Assembly (NCBI GenBank): GCA_017553685.1
Contig: JAFZKH010000003.1
Span: forward strand, 62,001 to 126,000
DNA length: 64,000 nt
DNA from: Bacilli bacterium
GTDB taxonomy: Bacteria > Bacillota_I > Bacilli_A > RF39 > UBA660
Direction of reading: 5' to 3'
Shown here: positions 43,218 through 50,457 of the stretch, piece after piece
Layout: each line of letters begins with the position of its first letter
Numbering within the stretch: the stretch's first letter is position 1
Made by a program: the position numbers and the translations under genes
The notes under the pieces: generated by a model
Database searches by the model: none
What the model was told of the DNA's origin: nothing
What the model saw: only the letters and a program-made list of their open reading frames with translations

Positions 43218-44708
43218 ATGAATGATGTAATAACAAAGTCATTATATTGTAGTTTATTATCATGTGATAGATATGCTTGGCTTAGTAGACATAAACCAGA
43301 AAAATATGTTGAAAAGAAGGAAGAAGATGTTCTTCAAAATGGTAAAGAAGTAGGAGAACTAGCAAGAAATCTATTTGGGGATTTTGATTTAATAGAATTT
43401 AATAAAAATATTAATACTATGATAGATGAAACACAAGAAAGTGTTGAAAGAGGAACCCATATAATTGCTGAGGCTTCCTTTAGATTTGAAAATGCATTTT
43501 GTTCTGTGGATATTTTAAAAAATGATATAGACGGAGTAGAGGTTTATGAAGTAAAAAGTTCTACTGAAGTTCAAGATATTTATTTAGATGACGTAGCTTT
43601 TCAAGTATATATTTTAAAACATTTAGGTTATAGAGTTAAAAAAGCTAATATAGTTTATTTAAACTCTGAATATGTAAGACAAGGAGATCTTGAATTAGAT
43701 AAATTATTTGTAATAGAAGACATAACTGATTTAATTAAACCAAGAGAAGCCCTAGTTAAAGATAATATTACAAGAATTTTAAAGAGTTTAAATAATAAAG
43801 AAGAAATTACAAATGATATAGATTCATATTGCTTTAAACCATATGAATGTCCATTTATTGAATATTGTATGAAAGATTTACCTAAACCTAATGTATTTGA
43901 TATAAGAAGAATGAAAATAACTGATAAATTAAAACTATATAAAGCAGGTAAAATATCTTTTGATGATTTAATTAATGAAAATATTAATGAAAAATACTTA
44001 CAACAAATAGATTTTGAGTTAAATGATAAAGATGATTATATAAATAAAGATAATATAAAAGATTTCTTAAATACTTTAAGCTATCCTTTATATTTTCTTG
44101 ATTTTGAGACATATCAACAAGCAATTCCTTTATTTGATGGAGTTAGTCCTTATATGCAAATACCATTTCAATATTCACTTCATTATATAAATGAAGGGGT
44201 ATTAGAACATAGTGAATTCTTAGGAGAAGAAGGAACAGATCCAAGAAGAAAACTTGCATTAAAACTAATTAGTGATATAAAACCAAATACATGCGTACTT
44301 GCATATAATATGTCATTTGAAAAAGGAGTTATTAAGAATCTTGCTAAGATTTATCCTGATTTATCAGATAGTTTAATGAATATACATGATCATATAGTAG
44401 ATTTAATGGTACCTTTCTATAATAGAGATTATTATAATAAAGACATGAAAGGATCATATTCAATTAAATATGTGTTACCTGCATTATTCCCTGATGATCC
44501 ATCATTAAATTATCATAATTTAAAGCTAATACATAATGGTTCTGAGGCTATGAATGCATTTAATACATTAGTAGATTATAATGATGAACAAAGAAAAATA
44601 ATCAGAAAGAATTTGCTTGAGTATTGTAAGCTTGATACATTTGCTATGGTAAAAATATGGCAAAAATTAAATGAAATATGTGGAAATAACATTGATATTA
44701 GTATATAA
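43218..44708 (+). CDS. DUF2779 protein: Cas4-like nuclease + DEDD exonuclease-like domain
   Basis: The N-terminal ~230 residues resemble a Cas4/RecB-type PD-(D/E)xK nuclease: DILKNDIDGVEVYEVKSS has the D...ExK pattern, and Cys residues near the start (YCSLLSC) and in CFKPYECPFIEYC could bind an Fe-S cluster. The C-terminal half (about 285-490) has the DUF2779 layout of an RNase-H-like DEDD exonuclease: FLDFETYQQAIP, LAYNMSFEKGVIKN and CKLDTFAMVKIW. The combination suggests DNA or RNA end processing. No CRISPR array or cas gene is near. It is coupled to the tail-anchored gene upstream. Confidence 0.8.
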   Translation: MNDVITKSLYCSLLSCDRYAWLSRHKPEKYVEKKEEDVLQNGKEVGELARNLFGDFDLIEFNKNINTMIDETQESVERGTHIIAEASFRFENAFCSVDILKNDIDGVEVYEVKSSTEVQDIYLDDVAFQVYILKHLGYRVKKANIVYLNSEYVRQGDLELDKLFVIEDITDLIKPREALVKDNITRILKSLNNKEEITNDIDSYCFKPYECPFIEYCMKDLPKPNVFDIRRMKITDKLKLYKAGKISFDDLINENINEKYLQQIDFELNDKDDYINKDNIKDFLNTLSYPLYFLDFETYQQAIPLFDGVSPYMQIPFQYSLHYINEGVLEHSEFLGEEGTDPRRKLALKLISDIKPNTCVLAYNMSFEKGVIKNLAKIYPDLSDSLMNIHDHIVDLMVPFYNRDYYNKDMKGSYSIKYVLPALFPDDPSLNYHNLKLIHNGSEAMNAFNTLVDYNDEQRKIIRKNLLEYCKLDTFAMVKIWQKLNEICGNNIDISI

Positions 44709-44730
44709 TATTATAAGAAAGAAGGTAATT

Positions 44731-45381
44731 ATGAAGAAATTAAGTTATTTATTAGTAGCAGCTATAATTTTATTATTTCCTTTTGTAGCTAGTGCTAAAG
44801 ACAAAGTTAATGTCTATATTTTTAGAGGAGAAGGTTGTCCTCATTGTGAAGAAGCTTTAGAATTTTTTGATAATTTATCAAATGATGATGAATATAAAGA
44901 TCTTTACAAATTAGTTACTTATGAAGTTTGGTATGATGAAAATAATTCTAAACTTATGAGTGATGTTGCTGATGCTTTAGGAGATCAAGTATCAGGAGTT
45001 CCTTATATAGTTATTGGAACTAAAACATTTGCAGGTTATGCAGCTGCATATGATGATAAGATTAAAGATGCAATTAAAACTGCTTATGAAGATGATGAAT
45101 ATAAAGATGTAGTAAAACAAGTAAAAGGTGGAAAATATACTCCAGAAAAGTATAAATTCCCTATTGTACCAGTTGCTATTGTTGCTGGTGTTGTAGTTTT
45201 AGCAGTTATTGGAATGGTAATATTTACTTCTGAAAAAGATGATGAAGTAGAAGTTAAAGAAGTTAAGAAAGAAGTAGTTAAAGAAGAACCTAAAAAAGAA
45301 GAAAAGAAAGCTACTCCTAAGAAAACAACTTCTAAAAAAGCACCTGCTAAGAAAACAACTAAAAAAACTAATAAAAAATAA
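44731..45381 (+). CDS. Thioredoxin-like exported protein with C-terminal helix and Lys-rich tail
   Basis: The ATG at 44731 follows GAAGG; the frame is open 60 bases upstream, but that part overlaps the previous gene and has no RBS. The signal peptide (about 1-22, ending VASA) leads to a thioredoxin-like domain with CPHC (36-39) and a cis-Pro in SGVPYIVIG. A hydrophobic helix (about 147-170) follows, and then a ~45-residue cytoplasmic tail of acidic and then Lys/Thr/Pro/Ala repeats (KKTTSKKAPAKKTTKK). The redox domain would be outside and the tail inside. Confidence 0.82.
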   Translation: MKKLSYLLVAAIILLFPFVASAKDKVNVYIFRGEGCPHCEEALEFFDNLSNDDEYKDLYKLVTYEVWYDENNSKLMSDVADALGDQVSGVPYIVIGTKTFAGYAAAYDDKIKDAIKTAYEDDEYKDVVKQVKGGKYTPEKYKFPIVPVAIVAGVVVLAVIGMVIFTSEKDDEVEVKEVKKEVVKEEPKKEEKKATPKKTTSKKAPAKKTTKKTNKK

Positions 45382-45402
45382 AAAGACTTATGTCTTTTTT
45401 TT
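45380..45402 (+). terminator. Intrinsic terminator directly before tRNA-Glu
   Basis: AAAAAGAC/GTCTTTTT around TTAT ends in a T-run that touches the first base of the tRNA. The tRNA may therefore be made by read-through or from a promoter inside the gene. Confidence 0.75.
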
Positions 45403-45479
45403 GGCCCGTTGGTGAAGTGGTTTAACACATCGCCCTCTCAAGGCGACATTCATGGGTTCAAATCCCGTACGGGTCACCA
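45403..45479 (+). tRNA. tRNA-Glu (CTC anticodon)
   Basis: The acceptor GGCCCGT/ACGGGTC, the 5-bp anticodon stem TCGCC/GGCGA with loop CTCTCAA (anticodon 45437-45439) and an encoded CCA are clear. The body matches Bacillota tRNA-Glu, whose usual anticodon is TTC. Here it is CTC, which reads GAG, a minor Glu codon in this AT-rich sequence, so a second tRNA-Glu (TTC) should exist elsewhere. Confidence 0.92.
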
Positions 45480-45492
45480 TTTAATAAATAAT

Positions 45493-45520
45493 AAAGAACT
45501 TTGATTAAAGTTCTTTTTTT
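45493..45520 (+). terminator. Intrinsic terminator of tRNA-Glu
   Basis: AAAGAACTTT/AAAGTTCTTT with a short loop and a T-run. Confidence 0.88.
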
Positions 45521-45533
45521 GTATAAAAATATA

Positions 45534-45542
45534 TGCTATAAT
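45534..45542 (+). promoter_or_regulatory. Extended -10 promoter
   Basis: TGCTATAAT lies 30 nt before the ATG at 45573. Confidence 0.6.
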
Positions 45543-45572
45543 TATATAGAAAATAGGGAGAATGGTGAATAC

Positions 45573-46157
45573 ATGAGATATAGTAAGAAAAAGAAAATTA
45601 CAATTGCTGTTATAAGTGTTATTTGTGTTTTACTTGTTGGTTTTGTAATAACTAAAGGTATAGTAGATTCTATGAAAATATCTGATAATGCTGAACCTAC
45701 TAAATCTAAGTCAAGTATAGTAGCTTCTGTTAGCAAATTACTTAAAAAATCAAAGAAAAAAGAAGAAACAAATGAACCTGTTAATAAAGTAAAGAAGTCT
45801 ACTAAAGACGTTAGAAAGTCTGAAAAGGAATCACAAAAAGTAAAAGAAGTAGAAGAAAGTTTTTCAGATGAAAGAGAAGAATCTTTAGCAGGTACTTATA
45901 CAATAACAGAACTTAAAATTGGTGATAAAAAGTACACTAATTCTGAAATTAAAAAGCTTAAAGAAGGCGGATATTCATTATATCTAGAAATGACTAAAGA
46001 TGGTACTGCTAATGTATCAGTTTTATATATTAATAAATTATATGCTTATAATAATGAAGTGTTTGATGATGGTACTAATCAAATAGAGTATAAACATAGT
46101 GGAAAAAAAATTAAGATAAAAATAGATGATGCCGAAATGGTATTTAAAAAAGATTAA
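45573..46157 (+). CDS. Membrane-anchored lipocalin-like protein
   Basis: The ATG at 45573 follows GGGAG at a longer spacing than usual; upstream in-frame starts lie before the promoter. The 194-residue protein has one N-terminal helix (about 9-29), a Lys/Ser/Glu-rich linker (about 35-100), and a C-terminal beta-domain (LAGTYTITELKIGDKKYTN... YSLYLEMTKDGTANVSV) of the small lipocalin-like type common in gut Bacillota. The next gene follows after 11 nt. Confidence 0.65.
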   Translation: MRYSKKKKITIAVISVICVLLVGFVITKGIVDSMKISDNAEPTKSKSSIVASVSKLLKKSKKKEETNEPVNKVKKSTKDVRKSEKESQKVKEVEESFSDEREESLAGTYTITELKIGDKKYTNSEIKKLKEGGYSLYLEMTKDGTANVSVLYINKLYAYNNEVFDDGTNQIEYKHSGKKIKIKIDDAEMVFKKD

Positions 46158-46168
46158 GAGGTGTAATT

Positions 46169-48157
46169 ATGGAGTTGGATAATTTAGTTGAGATACTAGA
46201 AGCAAAAAAAGAAGATTTTGCTAAACAAAATAATTTAAAGAAATTCTATAAAGAAACTTTAACAGAAGAAGAATATAAGAATTTTGAAAAATTATTAAAA
46301 ACTAAAAAAGAAGAAATATCTGAGCTAGAGACTGTAGTTAAAAAAATGAATACATATTCAGATCAATATGAATATGAAAGAATTATGGCTATGTCTGAAG
46401 CAGAATTTGATTATATTAAGGACTCTATTATTGAAGAAAAGAAAGCAGAAATTAGAAAACATAATAAAGATATAGATGAACAAAATAGGTCTTTTAATAG
46501 TGAAATAAATGCTTTATTAGAAGAAAACACATCTTTAAAACGTGAATTAGAGGAAATTACTAATGAAATAGGTTCAACTGGTAAATATACTAAAGATACT
46601 GTTAATAGAGCTAAAACAATAAAAGAAAAGATTCAAAAGAATAATGAAAAAATAGAAGAATGTAAGAATTCTATTCTAGATAATGATAAAAAGGTAATTG
46701 TAGGAGGAGAAATCACTCTTGATTTTGAGTCTTATAGAAATGAAAAACTAGGAGAATTGTCTCCTAAGAAGTACTTAAAAGAGATACCTGAAGTATCTGT
46801 GATGGATGAATTCTTATGTAAGTTACAAAAACAAGGTAAGACTCCAGATGAAATAGAAACTTCTTTAAATGGATTTAAAAAGTCTTATATTGGTGGTTAT
46901 GAAAAAGAAGGATATGAGTATTTTGATCCTATTTATAGAGCAGATTTTGATTGCTTAGATGAATTTGATAAAGAAGCTGAAGATACTACTGAATTATTAG
47001 AAAAGTATTTTGAAGTAACTGAAAAGGGTAAGAATATCTTTATTGGAAAAGGTATTATAGAAAGAAATATGAAAGTTGCTTATAATACTAATAGAAAACA
47101 TAATATATCTGAAGTAACTAAAGCAGAATTATTACAAGAATTAATAGATGGAGCACCATTTTATGGCTCTTTAAATGAAAATTCTATTATAACTAATGGA
47201 TGTTTCTTAAATCTAAAAGATAGAATTATTACACAAAAAGAAAGAATAAATAGAGTAATAGCATGGAAAAATTCTGATAAAGGCAATACTACACTTGCAA
47301 AAGTAGCTACTCATATAGGTAATTATAATGAATTATCTAAAACAAGAGAATCTGAAGAAGAAAATATTTCTGAAATAGAAAAAATATTTGAAAAATTAAG
47401 AAGATATTTTGAAGAAGAATGCTTTGATGAAAGTAATGAAGCTATTGAATTTACTACTTTATATGATGAACTTGCTAAATCTTGCGGTGAATTAAAAGAA
47501 TTAACTGAAGAAAAAGATAGATTAGAAGGTAAAAAAGTAGTAATTAATAAAAAAGGACAAGCTAAAGATTTAGAAGAGGTTCTAAATGAATTAGAAGATA
47601 AAAAAGAATATATAAAAGAGATTCATAAGAGAATGAAGGCTGATATATCAGCAGTTTTTGCTTATGTTACTGAGATTTTAAGTGAACCAGAAAAGATTAT
47701 GTATCCTGAAGTATCTGAAGAAGAGACAATTGATAATATATTTAGTATGATTCATAGAAAGAATGAATCTGTAGAGTTTTCTTTACAAGATGAAGAAGAC
47801 TATTTATATGAATTAGAATCTGATTTTAAAAATGCTATTATGCTTCTTGAAAAATATGAAGATAATAAAACAAATAATAAGAAAAGAGCAGTTGTTAAAT
47901 TATGCTCTGATCTAGGTATTACTTCTATATCTGAAAGTATAGTTGATGCTTTAGTTGAAGAAAAAGATAAAAAAGAATTATTTAAGGCATCAGATATATC
48001 TAAACGCATAAATGAAGCAAGAGTTAATATTTATTTAAGAGAACAAAAAGAAAAAGCCAATAATGAGGCTTCAAAGGCAAAATCAGAGATCTTAGGTGCA
48101 TTAGTTAATCATCTAGATTTAGATGCAACTAAGACTGATATTTTTGCAGCAATATAA
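46169..48157 (+). CDS. Long coiled-coil protein (662 aa), unknown
   Basis: The protein has no signal or membrane helix and is dominated by Glu/Lys-rich helices. Strong coiled-coil stretches lie at about 30-60, 85-175, 405-500 and 570-650. A less repetitive middle (about 180-400) contains GGEITLDFESYRNEKLGEL and DGAPFYGSLNENSIITNGCFLN. The overall form is SMC-like without ATPase motifs. It follows the lipocalin-like gene by 11 nt and faces the cohesin-like gene across a bidirectional terminator. Confidence 0.65.
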   Translation: MELDNLVEILEAKKEDFAKQNNLKKFYKETLTEEEYKNFEKLLKTKKEEISELETVVKKMNTYSDQYEYERIMAMSEAEFDYIKDSIIEEKKAEIRKHNKDIDEQNRSFNSEINALLEENTSLKRELEEITNEIGSTGKYTKDTVNRAKTIKEKIQKNNEKIEECKNSILDNDKKVIVGGEITLDFESYRNEKLGELSPKKYLKEIPEVSVMDEFLCKLQKQGKTPDEIETSLNGFKKSYIGGYEKEGYEYFDPIYRADFDCLDEFDKEAEDTTELLEKYFEVTEKGKNIFIGKGIIERNMKVAYNTNRKHNISEVTKAELLQELIDGAPFYGSLNENSIITNGCFLNLKDRIITQKERINRVIAWKNSDKGNTTLAKVATHIGNYNELSKTRESEEENISEIEKIFEKLRRYFEEECFDESNEAIEFTTLYDELAKSCGELKELTEEKDRLEGKKVVINKKGQAKDLEEVLNELEDKKEYIKEIHKRMKADISAVFAYVTEILSEPEKIMYPEVSEEETIDNIFSMIHRKNESVEFSLQDEEDYLYELESDFKNAIMLLEKYEDNKTNNKKRAVVKLCSDLGITSISESIVDALVEEKDKKELFKASDISKRINEARVNIYLREQKEKANNEASKAKSEILGALVNHLDLDATKTDIFAAI

Positions 48158-48160
48158 AAT

Positions 48161-48190
48161 AAAAAAGTAGCTTAAATTAAGCTACTTTTT
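48161..48190 (+). terminator. Bidirectional terminator between convergent genes
   Basis: AAAAAAGTAGCTTAA pairs with TTAAGCTACTTTTTT, perfect and symmetric. It ends both the coiled-coil gene and the opposite cohesin-like gene. Confidence 0.92.
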
Positions 48191-48884
48191 TAAATAGTTT
48201 TTTAAAGAATTTACTTACTTTCTTAAGTAAGTTTTTTTCTGTTTTAGTAGCCTTTTTAGCTACTTTTTTAGTAGTTTTAACAGTTTTAACTACTTCTTTT
48301 TCTTCTTTAATTTCAATATTTTCTTCTATAACACTTTCAGGTGTTTGTGTTTTTTCTTCTTTATAAACAACATTTACTGGTTTAACTTCTTCTTTTACTT
48401 CTTCCACAGCATTTACAACTGGGTTAATAGTAACATTCAAACCATTAGTAGTAACATCTAATTCTTCAGCAGTTTTATCTACTAATTCTCCATCTCTTAG
48501 AGTAATAGTAGTATTACCTTCATTAATAGTTCTAAATGTAATTTCATATACGTTTGATCTGTTATAAATACCATTTTCTAATGAATAGTCTAAACCAATA
48601 ATTTTATCAATGTTTTTATTTCTAACAACATCAAAGTATTCATTAGCACTTTTAGCATCTACTATTTCTAGTAAATCTTTATCATATGATATATAACCAC
48701 CAAAAGCTACTATACCACCTTCAGCTTTAGAAACATTGTCGATAACCATATTAACTTTAAATTCATCACCAACATTAACATTTTGATTTCCTTCGAATCT
48801 AATAGATCCTGCTCCCTTAGCATATGCATATGATGGAATACATAATAATGTTACTAATGCTCCTACAAATATTCCTTTTTTCAT
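48177..48884 (-). CDS. Cohesin-like exported protein with Lys-rich tail
   Basis: The ATG at 48884 follows GAGGGGG; the frame extends 18 bases further without an RBS. The signal peptide ends in YAYAKG. Residues ~25-155 match the cohesin/CBM-like jelly-roll: VNVGDEFKVNMVIDNVSK, an FGGYISYDKDLLEIV strand, NVYEITFRTINEG and GNTTITLRDGELV. The remaining ~80 residues are Glu/Val-rich, then Lys/Thr-rich (KKVAKKATKTEKN), ending KFFKKLFKKVA. Cohesin domains bind dockerins or act as general surface modules; no dockerin pair is obvious in the window. The promoter region carries unusual inverted repeats. Confidence 0.78.
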   Translation of the reverse strand: MKKGIFVGALVTLLCIPSYAYAKGAGSIRFEGNQNVNVGDEFKVNMVIDNVSKAEGGIVAFGGYISYDKDLLEIVDAKSANEYFDVVRNKNIDKIIGLDYSLENGIYNRSNVYEITFRTINEGNTTITLRDGELVDKTAEELDVTTNGLNVTINPVVNAVEEVKEEVKPVNVVYKEEKTQTPESVIEENIEIKEEKEVVKTVKTTKKVAKKATKTEKNLLKKVSKFFKKLFKKVA

Positions 48885-48901
48885 AATATAATTCCCCCTC
48901 A

Positions 48902-48934
48902 AAATTTATGCCGTAGTATCTCTCTACATAAATT
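48902..48934 (-). promoter_or_regulatory. 5' stem-loop in the leader of the cohesin-like gene
   Basis: AAATTTAT/ATAAATTT plus GTAG/CTAC (3-nt bulge) form a 12-bp stem that starts right at the predicted transcription start and ends just before the GAGGGGG RBS. It could protect the 5' end or tune translation. Confidence 0.6.
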
Positions 48935-48942
48935 TGCTGGCT

Positions 48943-48971
48943 ATTATAGCATAGTCTTTTAAATAATGCAA
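48943..48971 (-). promoter_or_regulatory. Sigma-A promoter of the cohesin-like gene
   Basis: On the minus strand TTGCAT (48971-48966), a 17-nt spacer and TATAAT (48948-48943) give a good promoter with a start near 48936. Confidence 0.7.
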
Positions 48972-49012
48972 ATTTTTTACAAGTTTTAAAAAATGACATA
49001 ATTTGCATTATT
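48962..49012. repeat. 13-bp inverted repeat over the -35 of the cohesin-like gene
   Basis: AATAATGCAAATT (48962-48974) and AATTTGCATTATT (49000-49012) are perfect inverted copies 25 nt apart. The left arm covers the -35 element, so a bound dimer could block the promoter. Confidence 0.65.
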
Positions 49013-49046
49013 CCTTTTGATATCAATAAATATTAGTCATTTACTG

Positions 49047-49064
49047 ATGTCAAATGTTTGACAT
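49047..49064. repeat. 18-bp palindrome, possible operator
   Basis: ATGTCAAA-TG-TTTGACAT has perfect 8-bp arms. It lies upstream of the cohesin-like promoter and just past the end of the ORF6N gene; no T-run follows, so it is not a standard terminator. Confidence 0.5.
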
Positions 49065-49088
49065 ATTTTCTACCATAAATATAACACA

Positions 49089-50021
49089 TTAATTTAAAAA
49101 AGTAAAATCAATTGTTTTTAACAGTTTATTTATTTCATCTTTATTGTTAATTCTGCTTATATAACAAGTCTTTTTACCGGCATCTTTAATTGATGAACCT
49201 ATATTAAAAACTATTTCTTTATCAATGATAATAAACCTATCATGTATAGAGTTATTAATAATAAAAATAATATATGAATATTCTTTCTTAAACTTACTAA
49301 TTAAAGGAGTTTCTTCTTTAGTTACCATTATTACTTTAGATTTTAAGTCTTTAACTAAATCTAATAATTCTTTATTTATGTAATTATCAACAATAATTAT
49401 TTCATTTTTGCTTATATTAAATAAATCTAATATAAATGAATATGCACTATATATTTCTCCTTTTATAAATACTTTTTCTATTTGTTTATATTCATTTATA
49501 CTTGATTCCACTGTGGAAAGTCTATTATCAAACTCAAGTAATTTATTTTCTTGTTTTAATACAAGATTATTAATATATGATTGATCAATTACACTACCAT
49601 TCATTAAATAGTCTTTCATTTCTTTAAAAATTTTTATTAGTAGTTTATGTTGATTAATGGCTTTTTCTCCTTTTAATACGGATATAAGCATATATATTCC
49701 TTCTTCAGTAAATGCATATGGAAGAGTTGTTCTTCCACCACGTTTTTCATCATTTTTTGCTATCAAATTTTTTGATAGCAAATTCGTATTTGTTGAGATG
49801 CAAATTTTGTACCTCAAAACTCTATATTCTTCATCTGTTAATTGAAACCTATATTCATCATCAAATCTTTCAATATTATTTTTTACTTGTTGATTAAATG
49901 CACTGGTAGAATATCCATATATTTTAGCTAGATCTGAATCTATCATTACCTGTTTTCCACGTATAGTGTATATTTTATTCTTAATGTCTTCTTCTTTTAA
50001 TAGAATGATTTCATTTTTCAT
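49089..50021 (-). CDS. ORF6N-domain protein with C-terminal PLD-like domain
   Basis: The ATG at 50021 follows AAGGAG and lies after the promoter at 50116-50088; the longer frame to 50105 would start before the -10 element. Residues ~1-125 are an ORF6N domain: IYTIRGKQVMIDSDLAKIYG, then NNIERFDDEYRFQL and TTLPYAFTEEGIYML. The C-terminal part (about 190-310) ends in a SIHDRFIIID...IGSSIKDAG pattern like the HxD/HxK half-site of phospholipase D-like proteins. ORF6N domains are known from phage regulators. The protein may bind DNA and is divergent from the giant gene, so it could regulate it (inference). Confidence 0.78.
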   Translation of the reverse strand: MKNEIILLKEEDIKNKIYTIRGKQVMIDSDLAKIYGYSTSAFNQQVKNNIERFDDEYRFQLTDEEYRVLRYKICISTNTNLLSKNLIAKNDEKRGGRTTLPYAFTEEGIYMLISVLKGEKAINQHKLLIKIFKEMKDYLMNGSVIDQSYINNLVLKQENKLLEFDNRLSTVESSINEYKQIEKVFIKGEIYSAYSFILDLFNISKNEIIIVDNYINKELLDLVKDLKSKVIMVTKEETPLISKFKKEYSYIIFIINNSIHDRFIIIDKEIVFNIGSSIKDAGKKTCYISRINNKDEINKLLKTIDFTFLN

Positions 50022-50087
50022 TGTTTTCTCCTTTTTATAAAATGAGTATCTATATTTTTTATTCTCTTTTTTACTGAAATATCCCTT

Positions 50088-50116
50088 TATATACATTTTC
50101 CACAATAATTTGTCAA
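50088..50116 (-). promoter_or_regulatory. Sigma-A promoter of the ORF6N gene with a DnaA-box-like spacer
   Basis: On the minus strand TTGACA (50116-50111), 17 nt and TATATA (50093-50088). The spacer contains TGTGGAAAA (50104-50096), one base from the DnaA-box consensus. Confidence 0.7.
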
Positions 50117-50209
50117 AAATCGTGTAAAATTAAAATTTAGGTGTTTTTTAACATGTAAATTTTTACTCATAAAAAGGTAGTTTTCCACAAGAAAAAATCC
50201 TGTGGATAA
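50096..50209. other. Cluster of three DnaA-box-like sites
   Basis: TTTTCCACA at 50096-50104 and at 50181-50189 (one mismatch each to TTATCCACA) and a perfect inverted box TGTGGATAA at 50201-50209. The last two lie between the divergent promoters in very AT-rich DNA. Confidence 0.55.
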
Positions 50210-50255
50210 ATTGCCATTTTTTGTTGAAAAATAAAGAAAAAATAGTATTTTTTTC

Positions 50256-50285
50256 TTGACAAAATTGACTAAAAAAAGGTATAAT
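50256..50285 (+). promoter_or_regulatory. Near-ideal sigma-A promoter of the giant gene
   Basis: TTGACA (50256-50261) and TATAAT (50280-50285), both perfect, are separated by 18 nt. Transcription should start near 50292, leaving a leader of about 165 nt. This is the strongest promoter by sequence in the window. Confidence 0.82.
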
Positions 50286-50291
50286 GATAAT

Positions 50292-50457
50292 AGAATAATA
50301 GGATAGTATAGTGAGAGTATATAACTATACCTTGATATTACAAGGAAAACACTATATTAACTATGTGTTTTTCGTGGTGGGATAATTACGCCCGTCACTT
50401 AAATTAATTAAAAAGGGAAAGAATTTTTTAGAAAATAAAAAATGAGAGGTGTTTTTT
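50292..50457 (+). promoter_or_regulatory. Structured 5' leader of the giant gene
   Basis: Hairpins are visible: TATAGT/ACTATA near 50310-50330, AAAACAC/GTGTTTT near 50346-50372, and GTG-GGG/CCC-CAC near 50374-50398. It matches no riboswitch I can name. The RBS GAGAGGTG lies just before the ATG at 50458. Confidence 0.5.

Noticed and set aside
49657-49897. Short plus-strand frames inside the ORF6N gene
   Set aside because: They lie fully within the clear coding sequence of the minus-strand gene, with no RBS or family pattern of their own.
50096-50209. Chromosomal origin of replication
   Set aside because: DnaA-box-like sites are present, but there is no dnaA, dnaN or other origin-linked gene, and only one of the three boxes is perfect.
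50292-50457. c-di-GMP riboswitch before the giant surface gene, suggested by the cyclase at 29.3 kb
   Set aside because: The leader lacks the conserved core sequences of class I or class II c-di-GMP riboswitches as I know them.
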